DNA of 64,000 bases, from positions 150,084 to 214,083 of the forward strand of contig PMOI01000017.1 of NCBI GenBank assembly GCA_003162475.1, in the 5' to 3' direction. This DNA comes from Acidimicrobiaceae bacterium. GTDB taxonomy: Bacteria; Actinomycetota; Acidimicrobiia; Acidimicrobiales; RAAP-2. The translations under genes were made by a program, and so were the position numbers. This document shows positions 37,539 through 45,944 of the stretch, piece by piece (position 1 is the stretch's first letter; each line of letters starts with the position of its first letter). The notes below the pieces were generated by a model, which made no database searches, was not told the origin of the DNA, and saw nothing but the letters and a program-made list of their open reading frames with translations.

Positions 37539-38438
37539 ATGCACTGTTTCAGAGCAAGGGTGATGGGTCGTGTGATTGCTGAGCGAGCGCCAACGTTGGC
37601 CGGGCGCTTTTGGGAAGCGCTCGAGCCGATTCACGCAGTGGTGTACTTTGCACCGCAGTCCGTCGACGCCGCGAGCCACATCGGACTGAGCGACTTTTGG
37701 ATGAGCTACTTCGCGGGGCGCTTCGCGCCACTCGGCGCAGTCTCCGCAGCGCCCGTCGTCGCGATGGCGTACGGGTTCGCGCCCAGCATGGTGGCGCGTT
37801 CGATTCCCGGGGCTTGGACGTTCGCCGAGCCCGCCGCGGTATTGGATGCTCGACTACAGGGAGCATCGAAGTCCTTGTCGAAGAACCTCGACGCCACGTG
37901 GCTCATCGACCTCGCGGAGTTGGAAGGCTTCTTGTGGGACGCGGTGACGTCGTGTCGATTCGACGGAAGACCACTAGCGGCTGCGTGGTCCAGTGTTCCT
38001 CGGCCCGAAGACCCCATCGCGTCGACCTGGTTGGCGACGACAATTCTGCGTGAGCACCGTAGCGACGGGCACGTGATGGCGGCCGTTCCCGCCGGAATGA
38101 ATGGCCTGGAGGCGACGTTGGCGCTGGTGGCGACCGGCGTCATTGCGCGTGACGTCATACAACCGAACCGCGGTTGGAGCGACGACGAGTGGGACGTCGG
38201 CGTTGACCAACTTCAAGAGCGGAAAATCCTCGACGCCGCGGGCGAACTCACTGAAGTCGGAGAAGAGCTTCGCCGCTCGATCGAAGACACGACTGACCTG
38301 CTCGCCGCCGCACCCCTCGAGCTTCTCGGTGCGACGTACGTTGAACACGTCATCAACTTGGCAACACCCGTAAGCCGTCGACTCGTGGAAAGCGGGATGA
38401 TTCCGGTTCCGGACCCGATCGGTGGGCCGAGATCGTGA
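37539..38438 (+). CDS. SCO6745-like protein
   Basis: Protein of 299 residues from ATG 37539; ATG 37563 is an alternative. The sequence matches the actinobacterial SCO6745 family as I know it: LAGRFWEALEPIHAVVYFAPQSVDAASHIGLSDFWMSYFAGRFAPLGAVSAAPV. Later residues (GLEATLALVATGVIARDVIQPNRGWSDDEW, then LQERKILDAAGELTEVGEELRRSIED) have a winged-helix look seen in these proteins. There is no signal peptide or membrane helix. The biochemical role is unknown. It converges on the formamidase gene. Confidence 0.78.
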   Translation: MHCFRARVMGRVIAERAPTLAGRFWEALEPIHAVVYFAPQSVDAASHIGLSDFWMSYFAGRFAPLGAVSAAPVVAMAYGFAPSMVARSIPGAWTFAEPAAVLDARLQGASKSLSKNLDATWLIDLAELEGFLWDAVTSCRFDGRPLAAAWSSVPRPEDPIASTWLATTILREHRSDGHVMAAVPAGMNGLEATLALVATGVIARDVIQPNRGWSDDEWDVGVDQLQERKILDAAGELTEVGEELRRSIEDTTDLLAAAPLELLGATYVEHVINLATPVSRRLVESGMIPVPDPIGGPRS

Positions 38439-38537
38439 AGTCACCGAGGGCACGATCTCGCTGAGAGTGACGACGTGCTTCGTGGGCGTGGCGTGGTTCG
38501 CCCGGCGCGTCTCACGAAGAGGTGGTGAGTGTCGCCG

Positions 38538-39584
38538 TCAACGAGTAGCCAGATACGCCTTGCCGACGTCGCGAAGTCTTTGGTGCACGCCCCCCATGGG
38601 ATTGATCCCGGGAACGTACTCCTTCTTGAGTTTCGCTACCACGGTGTAGTTCGTGTCGACCACGTTGGCAATAGGTGTCTGGGCGGACTGCGCCACGAAT
38701 TGGTAGGCGTCCATGATGGATAGTCCCGTCAGTTCGCTGACCCATTGGACCAGTTGCGCGTGGCTAATGCGAAAAGCGTCCTCCAAGGGTCGCGTGGAAC
38801 CCGTCGTCATGATCTCGGTGTCACTCTCCATCCGGGGCCACGCCACGCGACCGGCACCCTTGATGAGGTCAATCACCACCACCGTGTCCATGGCCGTCTC
38901 GACGGCCACCCCACACGTCTCACCCTCACCTTGGCGAGCGTGGCCGTCGCCGAAGCTGAACAGGGCGCCCTTAACGTTGACGCCGAGGTAACACGTCACG
39001 CCCGCGCGCATCTCGGGGGTGTCCATGTTGCCGCCCCAGTCGCCGGGCGTGAGCGCGGAACGCACTTCATTCAGCGATGGCGCGACCCCTACCGTGCCGT
39101 GCATGGGGTCGAGTGGTAGTTGGTAGATCGCTTCACTCTCGCGCGCTTCGTAGCGAACGGTGCGCGCTTCGGCGTCGATGCCGTAGATCCAGGTCATCTC
39201 AGGCAGGGGAGCGTGCAACATTGCGGTGAAACCCGTCGCGGTGAGTGCGCCAAAGAGCGGCACCGTCGTACTTACCCCGTAGGTCGTACGCGGCTCGATA
39301 CTCGCGAAGTGCACCGCCAGCGTGTCGCCGGGCTCGGCGCCCTCTACGTAGAAAGGTCCAGTCTGAGGGTTGAGGTACCGGGCGTCACACACTTCACTGA
39401 CGTGGTCGTCGGTCGAGCGGACCTTTCCGGCGAAACAGTCAAGAGTGCTGGTGTCGAGAACCGTCCCGGGTTGTAAGGACGCGCGTGCTTCGACACCACC
39501 AAACGTGTAGACGAGTCGAGAAGGATCGCCCTCATGGTCCATCTCGTAGTGGACGACCGCAGGGCTGTTGTTGTGGGCGCTCAC
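38538..39584 (-). CDS. Acetamidase/formamidase family amidohydrolase
   Basis: From GTG 39582-39584 the protein has 348 residues. It matches FmdA/AmdA enzymes, which hydrolyse formamide or acetamide to ammonia and the acid: NPQTGPFYVEGAEPGDTLAVHFASIEP, then WGGNMDTPEMRAGVTCYLGVNVKGALFSFGDGHARQGEGETCGVAVE. The metal-site GDGHARQGEGE motif is intact. GAGGAG sits four to five bases upstream of the GTG. A frame open to 39725 adds a basic, non-conserved stretch, so it is rejected. No ABC transporter or urea-type gene is linked. Substrate preference is unknown. Confidence 0.9.
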   Translation of the reverse strand: MSAHNNSPAVVHYEMDHEGDPSRLVYTFGGVEARASLQPGTVLDTSTLDCFAGKVRSTDDHVSEVCDARYLNPQTGPFYVEGAEPGDTLAVHFASIEPRTTYGVSTTVPLFGALTATGFTAMLHAPLPEMTWIYGIDAEARTVRYEARESEAIYQLPLDPMHGTVGVAPSLNEVRSALTPGDWGGNMDTPEMRAGVTCYLGVNVKGALFSFGDGHARQGEGETCGVAVETAMDTVVVIDLIKGAGRVAWPRMESDTEIMTTGSTRPLEDAFRISHAQLVQWVSELTGLSIMDAYQFVAQSAQTPIANVVDTNYTVVAKLKKEYVPGINPMGGVHQRLRDVGKAYLATR

Positions 39585-39961
39585 GATGCTCCTCGCTCTC
39601 GACGAAAGTCCAATCCTTTCACCCTTGAGCTCGAGGAGTTTGCTGGATTTAGGACTCGCCCGCGCAGTCGTGGCCGCGCGCGATCTCTTTCGAGAACGGT
39701 ATCGCTGACGACATCCCTCGATCACGCAAGTCGGGAGGAATTTTATGTCCTTCTTAGATTCATCGGCCAGACTTCAAGGGACGAAGTAAGTGCTTCTGAC
39801 ACGCGCCCCGAGATCGCAAGGCCGCTTCGTGAGCCATATGAAAAAAATGAAAGACGGTCGTTCGTTGTCTGATCATCAAAGTTTCGAAGTAGTGAGTGTT
39901 CGCAGTCGAGCGAAGCAGAGGTCGTCACTTTGTTAATGAGTGTCGAATGTGAGATTCAGTG
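39585..39961. other. 377-bp intergenic region with a possible tiny ORF
   Basis: Divergent gap between the formamidase and NAGPA-like genes. It looks AT-richer than its neighbours in the second half (39740-39960). It includes the 14-codon frame at 39745-39789 described separately and a run of seven A near 39840. No longer protein is apparent. Confidence 0.5.
39745..39789 (+). CDS. Possible 14-residue peptide ORF
   Basis: ATG 39745 begins MSFLDSSARLQGTK and stops at TAA 39787-39789. An excellent ribosome-binding site, GGGAGGA, lies five bases upstream. No homology can be judged at this length. It could be a leader peptide for the NAGPA-like gene 172 bp downstream, or chance. Confidence 0.25.
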   Translation: MSFLDSSARLQGTK

Positions 39962-40957
39962 ATGAGGCGGCGAGCCGCAACATTCGTGGCGGCGACGGGA
40001 CTATGCCTCTCTTCTGTGGTCGCACTCAATTCGGCGAGCGCCGCTCAATCGTCGACGCACGGACCCGTCGTTTCGAAGGTTGCGACGGCGAAAGGGAGCC
40101 GCGTGTCGTCTGCGCCGCTACCAACGCCAAAAGCCGTGCGGCCCTTCCAGAGTCCTGCGCTCGCTGGAGAGGGCGTGTGGCACCCAGGAGGCCGACTCGT
40201 GGGGGGTCGGGCCGCGATCTACACCACGTTGGTTCGTCTACCGGGTTCCTCAAACGTTCAAGCCGGGATTGCCTGGATTGACACCAGACTCCTGCGAGCC
40301 ACGCTGTACTCCGGGAGTCTCAGTCCGGGGGGACTCTTCTGGAAAAACACGGCGCCAATTTCGCCGAGCGCGTCAAAGACGTTGGTCGCGGCATTCAGCG
40401 GTGGATTCTTGATGAAGGATTCGAAGGGCGGATACTTTAGCGAAGGCCACGTGGTGGCACCCCTTCGCGTGGGCGCGGCATCGCTGGTGATCTATCGCGA
40501 CGGCTTCGCGACGGTTGGTCAGTGGGGGCGCGACGTCGCGATGACCTCAAACGTGGTCGCGGTGCGCCAGAACCTGACGTTGCTCGTCGATAACGGTCGA
40601 CCAGTTGCCGGACTCAATCCGGCGGACACCTCAACGTGGGGTGTTGCCCTCAACGGAGTGGTCAATACACCGCGCTCCGCGCTGGGAGTCACCGCGAACG
40701 GTGCGTTGGTCTACGTGGAGGGTCCAATGAATATTGTCGACCTTGCCGAGATCCTCGTCCGAACTGGCGCGGTTCGAGCAATGACACTCGACATGAATCC
40801 GTTTTGGCCAGTCTTCGCAACATTTTCACCCTCATCCATCAACGGACTCGCGTCTGCGGCCAATGGGAGAGATCTGCTTTCCACGATGTACCAGCAGCCT
40901 GGTCGTTTTTATGAATCGGCGTACAATCGCGACTTCATCACGATGTCGGCTAAGTAG
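39962..40957 (+). CDS. Secreted phosphodiester-glycosidase-like (NAGPA domain) protein
   Basis: From ATG 39962 the protein has 331 residues; GTG 39959 is an adjacent alternative. The signal peptide is ATFVAATGLCLSSVVALNSASA. The exported part shows features of the NAGPA/DUF2233 fold: TLVAAFSGGFLMKDSKGGYFSEGHVV, WGVALNGVVNTPRSALGVTANGALVYVEG, and AVRAMTLDMNPFWPVFATF. In the mammalian enzyme this domain removes N-acetylglucosamine from phosphodiesters; bacterial copies act on cell-wall glycans or have unknown substrates. Catalytic residues cannot be assigned with confidence. The gene is monocistronic. Confidence 0.72.
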   Translation: MRRRAATFVAATGLCLSSVVALNSASAAQSSTHGPVVSKVATAKGSRVSSAPLPTPKAVRPFQSPALAGEGVWHPGGRLVGGRAAIYTTLVRLPGSSNVQAGIAWIDTRLLRATLYSGSLSPGGLFWKNTAPISPSASKTLVAAFSGGFLMKDSKGGYFSEGHVVAPLRVGAASLVIYRDGFATVGQWGRDVAMTSNVVAVRQNLTLLVDNGRPVAGLNPADTSTWGVALNGVVNTPRSALGVTANGALVYVEGPMNIVDLAEILVRTGAVRAMTLDMNPFWPVFATFSPSSINGLASAANGRDLLSTMYQQPGRFYESAYNRDFITMSAK

Positions 40958-41215
40958 TCATGGCCGTGAGGGAACCTAGATGTCCGTCTGGGCACTCAGT
41001 AGTGGGCGAAGGGGGACTTGCCGTCCTTCGGACGTCCGCTTGGACCTCCGAGCCACTTTCGGCAACTTGCGCACTATGGGTGTGTGGTGTGGTCATGTCT
41101 GCATTTTGTCGGTGACGCCTTGTCATCACTAGTTGCCAACGTAGCGATGCCAGCGTGACGTGGCGAGCCCCGGCGAAAGCGACACCCGCAAATTCGCGGC
41201 CGGGAATCGGCCGGC

Positions 41216-43210
41216 TCAACTCGATCTCGCCGCCCCTCGGACCCTGTTGCCTCCGTGGCGACCGAGGAAATCGAGGATGCGCCACAGGCGATCCTCGTTC
41301 TGCGACGGCGGTGCGCCAAAAGGCCCCAAGGCCTGGTGTGAACCGCCCGGATACCGGACGTACTCCACCGTCTTGCCCATCAACTTGAGGGCGGTGTAGA
41401 ACTCGTCGGACTGTGACGGTGGCGTACGCAAGTCCCCGTCGCTGACGTGGAGGAGTACCGGGGTGGTGACGCTTCGAGCGTGGGTGATCGGAGAGCGCTC
41501 CTGGTAGAGAGCCGTCGCACGCCAAGGGTCGCCGCCGACGGTCTCGGCCAGCCACGCTCCTACGTCGCTGGAGCCGTACTCGGAAAAGAGATTGGTCACC
41601 GGTGCACCGATGATCGCGGCCTTGAACCGGTCGGTCTGGCCGACGATGAATGACGACATATAACCGCCGTAGGAGTAGCCCCCGACGAAAAGGCGCCGCT
41701 CGTCCACACGACCGCGTCGCAGGGCGTCGCCGACGCAGGCCATCAGGTCGTGGTAGTCCTCACCACCCCAATCGCCGTTGACCGCTAGGGCAAACTCCTC
41801 GCCGTAACTGATTGAACCCCGAGGGTTGGGCAGGATGACGGTGTACCCGGCGGCGACCAGAGTCTGGTAGTAGGGAAAGAGCAGGAAGAGCGGGTTCCAC
41901 CCGTGGGGACCGCCGTGGATTTCGAGATAGAGCGGGGTCTTGCCGTTCCTGCGTCCCGGCGAGGTGCGCTTCGGTGCCATCTCGAAATACTCGATCTCGA
42001 GTCCGTCGCGGGACTTGACGCGGTGTCGGCGTGTCGCCGTCAGCGCCACCACGGCGAGCAACTCGTCGCTGGCCCGGCTGATCCGTGTCGGGGTGACTGA
42101 CGTGTCGTCGAGCGCTCGGACGTACACCTCGTCAGGCGCGTCGACCCAGGCTGCGGTGAAGGCGAGGAGTCGTCGTCCCCGATCCTGGAAGATCGAGAAT
42201 CCAAAGACCTGCGTGTCGCCTTCGACGACGTACGATGCGCTCCGTCGTCCAATCCGGGCTCGCGCGACGATCATCGACCCGCGGTCGATGACACCAAAAA
42301 GTAGCTCGCTGGGCGAGAGCCAGGTGAAGGGAATGACCGCGTCCACGGGCCGGTCGAGGTCTGGCGCCACTCGCACTGGTTCACCTCCTCGCTGTGCGTC
42401 GAAGACGAGTAGCTGGTGGTGCCGCCCCGCCATCTGACGGATCTGAGGGACCGCGGCCACCGCGACGCGCCGTCCGTCGGGGGAGAACCTGGGAGCGCAG
42501 GGCTCGCCGAGCGCGCCCGAGAGCCGTTGCGCCCGTCCACCCGCTGCCGGGATCGTCCAGACCTCGCCACTCCAGAAGACGTCATTGCGTCGGCGCGATC
42601 GGTCGGTTACGTAGACGATCATCTTCCCGTCAGGCGACCAACTTGGCTGCTTGTGGTCGTAGTCGCCCGAGGTGACCTTACGGACGGATCGAGTGGCGAC
42701 GTCGTAGACGAAGAGGTGGGTGCGCCCGTCGATCCAGCCGCGCCCGTCGAAGCGGTTGAAAGCGCCACGCATGACGCGCGGCGCATTGGCCACCTTCGGA
42801 TCCTTCGACGTCGGATCGGGCAGACCCACCGAGACGACCAGGACGATCTTTTCCCCGTCAGGCGACCATTCGTACCAGCTGACTGGCCCGGGGACCTCCA
42901 CCTTCGTGGCGCTACCGCCGCCGAGCGGAGCGAGGAAGAGGGCCGGTGGTCCGTCGTCGGCGGACAGGTACGCCAGATACCCTCCGTCGGGTGACCATCG
43001 CGGTGAGAGATCGTGGGGACCATTGGTGAATTGGCGAGGCTCATCGGAACCGTCGGTGGCAGCGACCATGACCTTCGAGACAGGGGAGTCCTTGTCAAGA
43101 TCGAAGGACATTTCGGTCCAAGCCACTCGTTCACCGTCGGAGGAAATCTGGGGGTCCGAGACCCCTCTGGTCAGCTTGAGGTCGTCAGGCCTCATTGGGC
43201 GTCGCGCCAT
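41216..43210 (-). CDS. S9 family prolyl-oligopeptidase-like serine peptidase
   Basis: From ATG 43208-43210 the protein has 664 residues. An N-terminal beta-propeller contains several PD40/TolB-like repeats (DLSPRWSPDGGYLAYLSAD; WYEWSPDGEKIVLVV; KQPSWSPDGKMIVYVTD; APRFSPDGRRVAVAAV). The C-terminal alpha/beta hydrolase has the nucleophile in FVGGYSYGGYMSSFIV, the acid in LLHVSDGDLRTPPSQSDE and His in YPGGSHQALGPFG. It is likely a cytosolic acylaminoacyl- or oligopeptidase. AAAGGAG lies eight bases before the ATG; a frame open to 43264 is rejected. It is divergent from the threonine synthase-like gene. Confidence 0.9.
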   Translation of the reverse strand: MARRPMRPDDLKLTRGVSDPQISSDGERVAWTEMSFDLDKDSPVSKVMVAATDGSDEPRQFTNGPHDLSPRWSPDGGYLAYLSADDGPPALFLAPLGGGSATKVEVPGPVSWYEWSPDGEKIVLVVSVGLPDPTSKDPKVANAPRVMRGAFNRFDGRGWIDGRTHLFVYDVATRSVRKVTSGDYDHKQPSWSPDGKMIVYVTDRSRRRNDVFWSGEVWTIPAAGGRAQRLSGALGEPCAPRFSPDGRRVAVAAVPQIRQMAGRHHQLLVFDAQRGGEPVRVAPDLDRPVDAVIPFTWLSPSELLFGVIDRGSMIVARARIGRRSASYVVEGDTQVFGFSIFQDRGRRLLAFTAAWVDAPDEVYVRALDDTSVTPTRISRASDELLAVVALTATRRHRVKSRDGLEIEYFEMAPKRTSPGRRNGKTPLYLEIHGGPHGWNPLFLLFPYYQTLVAAGYTVILPNPRGSISYGEEFALAVNGDWGGEDYHDLMACVGDALRRGRVDERRLFVGGYSYGGYMSSFIVGQTDRFKAAIIGAPVTNLFSEYGSSDVGAWLAETVGGDPWRATALYQERSPITHARSVTTPVLLHVSDGDLRTPPSQSDEFYTALKLMGKTVEYVRYPGGSHQALGPFGAPPSQNEDRLWRILDFLGRHGGNRVRGAARSS

Positions 43211-43372
43211 ACTGTCGACTCCTTTCTCTCCGACCGAAGTCGGCACGATAGGAAATTGTGTCACCTACTCGCGTGCTTTGCTCGGCCGCCTCCTCGGACT
43301 GGCGCAGGTGTCGACAGCAGACGAAGAAGTTGACACGTGGACCGCGTGAGGTCGACAGCCGAGACAGCGACG

Positions 43373-43378
43373 TAGCCT
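43373..43378 (+). promoter_or_regulatory. Leaderless -10 (TAGCCT)
   Basis: TAGCCT lies seven bases before the GTG at 43386, without a Shine-Dalgarno sequence. A perfect TTGACA at 43330-43335 is 37 bp upstream, too far to be its -35. Confidence 0.45.
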
Positions 43379-43385
43379 GTTCGAC

Positions 43386-44456
43386 GTGACTCTCTTGCGC
43401 GACAACGTTCACTACATTTGCTCTCTCTGTGGTACGCAGTACGAAGTGGAGCTCAGCCGCGTCAGCTGTGACTGCGGGGGCGTGCTCGACCTCGACTTCG
43501 ACGCGCCCGCGTGGTCCGTCCCATCGGACCAGGACTTTGGGCTCTCTCGATACCGCGGGGTCCTGCCGATAGAAAGCGAGTGGCTCGAGCGCGCGGACCT
43601 CGGCGCCTCGCGCACACCGTTGCTCAAGGTTGGATCGACGTACGCGAAGTGCGACTACATCACGCCGAGCGGTTCATTCAAGGATCGCGGGGCGTTCATG
43701 CTCGCGGCGCTCGCCCTCGGGCTTGGCGCAAAGAGCGTGATCGTCGACAGCTCGGGCAACGCCGGCGCGGCAATGGCCGCCTACTGCGGTCGGATCGGTA
43801 TTCCGTGCACTGTCGTGGCGCCCGCGAGTGCGCCCCCGGGCAAGCTCGCCCAGTCGCGCGCCTACGGCGCGACGGTCGTCGCCGTCGAAGGTCCGCGGTC
43901 GGCCGCAACCGACGCTGCGCTCGCCATGGCGTCCGATGGTGGCTTCTACGCGAGCCACGTGGAGAATCCCTTCTTCACTGAGGGCACGAAGACGTGGGCC
44001 TTTGAAGTGTTCGAGCAGCTGGGCGACGCACCCGCGGAGGTCGTGATGTCCGTCGGGAACGGGAGCCTGTTCCTCGGCGTCGAGCGCGGGTTTCGCTACC
44101 TCTTCGACCAGGGGCTCACGACCCGCGTGCCGCGCTTGGTCGCCGTCCAGGCGCAGGGCTGGTCGCCGCTCGCGGACGACGTGGCGGAAGATCGCGGCGC
44201 TCCCCTCGCTGACGGCATCGCGATCATCGCGCCCCGCCGTCTCGCTCAGATCGTGCGAGCGATCGAGGTGACGGGCGGCGAGACGCGCACGGTGGGCAAT
44301 GACGAGATCATTGCCACCACGAAGCGACTCGCCCACGGGGGCCTATGGGTTGAGCCAACCTCGGCGACAGCGTGGGCTGGTGCCTCGCACGGTTCGCGAA
44401 GTGACGGCCCCGTCGTCGTGAGTCTCGGCGGTGCCGGCTTTAAGGCGTCCGTGTAA
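43386..44456 (+). CDS. Threonine synthase-like PLP-dependent enzyme
   Basis: Protein of 356 residues, fold type II PLP enzyme. The N-terminus has a small zinc-ribbon-like set (YICSLCGTQYEVELSRVSCDCGG). The PLP Lys lies in TPSGSFKDRGAFMLAALAL, the cofactor-phosphate loop is VDSSGNAGAAMAAYCG, and the C-terminal cofactor-contacting segment is VVSLGGAGFKA. It would form threonine from O-phosphohomoserine, though related dehydratase or diaminopropionate-type enzymes look similar. No thrA or thrB neighbour is present here. It may therefore be a second or specialised paralogue. Confidence 0.82.
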   Translation: MTLLRDNVHYICSLCGTQYEVELSRVSCDCGGVLDLDFDAPAWSVPSDQDFGLSRYRGVLPIESEWLERADLGASRTPLLKVGSTYAKCDYITPSGSFKDRGAFMLAALALGLGAKSVIVDSSGNAGAAMAAYCGRIGIPCTVVAPASAPPGKLAQSRAYGATVVAVEGPRSAATDAALAMASDGGFYASHVENPFFTEGTKTWAFEVFEQLGDAPAEVVMSVGNGSLFLGVERGFRYLFDQGLTTRVPRLVAVQAQGWSPLADDVAEDRGAPLADGIAIIAPRRLAQIVRAIEVTGGETRTVGNDEIIATTKRLAHGGLWVEPTSATAWAGASHGSRSDGPVVVSLGGAGFKASV

Positions 44457-44469
44457 GAACGTTGCGATC

Positions 44470-44580
44470 GTGACGCGCGCGAAGCTAAGGAACGAGGATT
44501 CGGCGAAAGCTTTGGGCGGCAATCGAAAGTTCGTCGACGCGACGTTCGACGCGATCGAGAAGCAGCGCGCATTGCTTTGA
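44470..44580 (+). CDS. Possible 36-residue ORF
   Basis: GTG 44470 begins MTRAKLRNEDSAKALGGNRK and continues as a helical-looking peptide to TGA 44578-44580. There is no Shine-Dalgarno sequence and no recognisable domain. It could be the tail of a degraded gene between the threonine synthase-like gene and tRNA-Leu, or chance. Confidence 0.22.
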   Translation: MTRAKLRNEDSAKALGGNRKFVDATFDAIEKQRALL

Positions 44581-44644
44581 TAGTCCCAGGTCTCGGTTGC
44601 TCAACAAAACCCTGACGTGCGGTGCTCTCACTGTGGGACGCCGG

Positions 44645-44678
44645 TGGTGGGCGAGGGGGTCTGTGGTGGGCGAGGGGG
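44645..44678. repeat. 15-bp direct repeat of the tRNA-Leu 3' end
   Basis: TGGTGGGCGAGGGGG occurs at 44645-44659 and again at 44664-44678, the latter being the CCA, acceptor and T-stem end of tRNA-Leu. Duplicated tRNA 3' ends are typical of integrative-element attachment sites, but only four bases separate the copies, so no element lies between them. Confidence 0.6.
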
Positions 44679-44750
44679 GACTTGAACCCCCACATCCTTT
44701 CGAATACAGGCACCTGAAGCCTGCGCGTCTGCCTATTCCGCCACTCGCCC
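44664..44750 (-). tRNA. tRNA-Leu (CAG)
   Basis: Read on the minus strand, GGGCGAG at 44750-44744 pairs with CTCGCCC at 44674-44668, followed by A and an encoded CCA (44666-44664). The anticodon loop CTTCAGGTG gives anticodon CAG for CUG codons. A long variable arm and the T-arm GGGGGTTCAAGTCCCCC are present, as expected for a class II tRNA. M. tuberculosis leuT also neighbours fhaA, so the linkage is ancestral. Confidence 0.95.
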
Positions 44751-44820
44751 TGGGGAGCGGCGATCCTACCGCAGCCGCTTGTCGTGCTCGTCATCGTGTT
44801 AACTCGACGAACACGGTAAG

Positions 44821-44826
44821 TAGGCT
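44821..44826 (+). promoter_or_regulatory. Candidate -10 of the fhaA operon (TAGGCT)
   Basis: TAGGCT is nine bases before ATG 44836. The same hexamer at the same distance precedes pknB (48797-48802), suggesting shared promoter architecture for the cell-wall signalling genes. Confidence 0.45.
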
Positions 44827-44835
44827 TGCGGGGTC

Positions 44836-45483
44836 ATGGGCCTTCGAGGATTCGAGGACCGACTCGAGCGGTTGGTGGAGGGATCATTAACCATGCCGTT
44901 CCGCGGCCCGATGCAGCCGATCGAGATCAGCCACCGGATGCTCCGGGAGATGGACCTCGGTCGCAGGGTAGGCGTGCGTGGCCTCATCGCGCCGAATCAC
45001 TTCGCCGTCTCGGTCTCGAGGGCCGACCTCGACCGGTTCGAGGGCTTCACCGACGCCCTGGTCCACGAGCTCGCCGAGTCCGCCCGCCAGCACGCCGCGA
45101 ACGAGGGCTACTCGTTCGCCGGGCCCGTCGAGGTCGAGCTGTTCGAATCCAAGCGGCTGAAGGCGGGCCGTGTCGACATCGTGGCGTCGTTCTTCGAGGG
45201 CGACGTCCGTCCGAGCCTCGTTCTGCCTGACGGCAGGGCCCTGTCGATCTCGGCTGCCCCGCTCGTGATCGGACGGCTTCCGGAGTGCGCGGTGGTGCTG
45301 GACGACACGAACATCTCGCGTCGCCATGCCCAGGTCGCCATGGACGACGGTGCGGTCGTCGTCAGCGACCTCGGGTCGACCAACGGCACGTTCGTGAACG
45401 GGCGCCGCGTGACGCGGGCGACGGTGCGACCGGGCGACGAGATCACGGTCGGCACCTCGCGCCTGCGCGTCGAGGTCCGATGA
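44836..45483 (+). CDS. fhaA: FhaA: DUF3662 and FHA domain protein
   Basis: Protein of 215 residues. The N-terminal DUF3662 domain (about 1-125; MGLRGFEDRLERLVEGSLTMPFR; PIEISHRMLREMD) is followed at once by an FHA phosphothreonine-binding domain (about 138-215; LVIGRLPECAVVLDDTNISRRHAQVAMDD...DLGSTNGTFVNGRRV). Key phospho-binding residues Arg, Ser-Arg-Arg-His and Asn are intact. It lacks the long proline-rich linker of M. tuberculosis FhaA, so it is much shorter. FhaA binds phosphorylated MurJ in mycobacteria. ATGA overlap couples it to fhaB. Confidence 0.93.
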   Translation: MGLRGFEDRLERLVEGSLTMPFRGPMQPIEISHRMLREMDLGRRVGVRGLIAPNHFAVSVSRADLDRFEGFTDALVHELAESARQHAANEGYSFAGPVEVELFESKRLKAGRVDIVASFFEGDVRPSLVLPDGRALSISAAPLVIGRLPECAVVLDDTNISRRHAQVAMDDGAVVVSDLGSTNGTFVNGRRVTRATVRPGDEITVGTSRLRVEVR

Positions 45484-45944
45484 CGGCTGCCCTGCGAGGG
45501 GCCGGGACGAACTACACCGCGCTCGTCAAGCCACTCCAGTGGCTGGTCGTGGCGGTCATCTTCCTCTTCTTCCTGCGCGTGGCGCGCGCGGTGACCGTCC
45601 AGGCGAAGTCCCAGCGCGGCGTCAGCTCGCCGACCGAGCAGCGGCGTCGGAACCGCCGGTTCGCCTTCGAGTTCATCGAGCCCCCCTCGCGCTTTGGTGA
45701 GCGCGTCGAGCTCCCCGAGCAGCTCGACATCGGACGGGTCGGGACCAGCGACCTCGTGCTGGACGACACGTTCGTGTCCGGCCGGCACGCACGGGTGGAG
45801 TATGAGCGCGACGGCCTGGTCCTCGCCGACCTGGGCTCGACGAACGGGACGTTCGTGAACGAGAAGGTGATCGCCGCGCCCACGAGGCTGAAGCGTGGCG
45901 ACGTCGTCCAGATCGGGGGATTCGTCTTCGAGGTCGTGCGGTGA
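45480..45944 (+). CDS. fhaB: FhaB (FipA)-like FHA-domain protein
   Basis: From ATG 45480 the protein has 154 residues. One membrane helix (WLVVAVIFLFFLRVARAV, about 20-37) tethers a cytoplasmic FHA domain (LDIGRVGTSDLVLDDTFVSGRHARVEYERDG...LGSTNGTFVNEKV). The order fhaA-fhaB-pstP follows mycobacteria, where FhaB/FipA links phosphorylation to division proteins. The conserved N-terminal Thr phosphosite cannot be judged. The ATG overlaps the fhaA stop, and its own stop overlaps the pstP start. Confidence 0.92.
   Translation: MTAALRGAGTNYTALVKPLQWLVVAVIFLFFLRVARAVTVQAKSQRGVSSPTEQRRRNRRFAFEFIEPPSRFGERVELPEQLDIGRVGTSDLVLDDTFVSGRHARVEYERDGLVLADLGSTNGTFVNEKVIAAPTRLKRGDVVQIGGFVFEVVR

Noticed and set aside
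40958..41215. Hidden gene between the NAGPA-like and S9 peptidase genes
   Set aside because: Frames here are short, lack ribosome-binding sites and show no protein-like composition; only a weak 5-bp hairpin at 41022-41034 was seen.
43330..43335. Perfect TTGACA as -35 for the threonine synthase-like gene
   Set aside because: It is 37 bp from the TAGCCT hexamer, twice the normal spacing.
26224..44663. tRNA-Ile and tRNA-Ala genes expected after gyrA
   Set aside because: Mycobacteria have them there, but I found no tRNA structure in this window other than tRNA-Leu.
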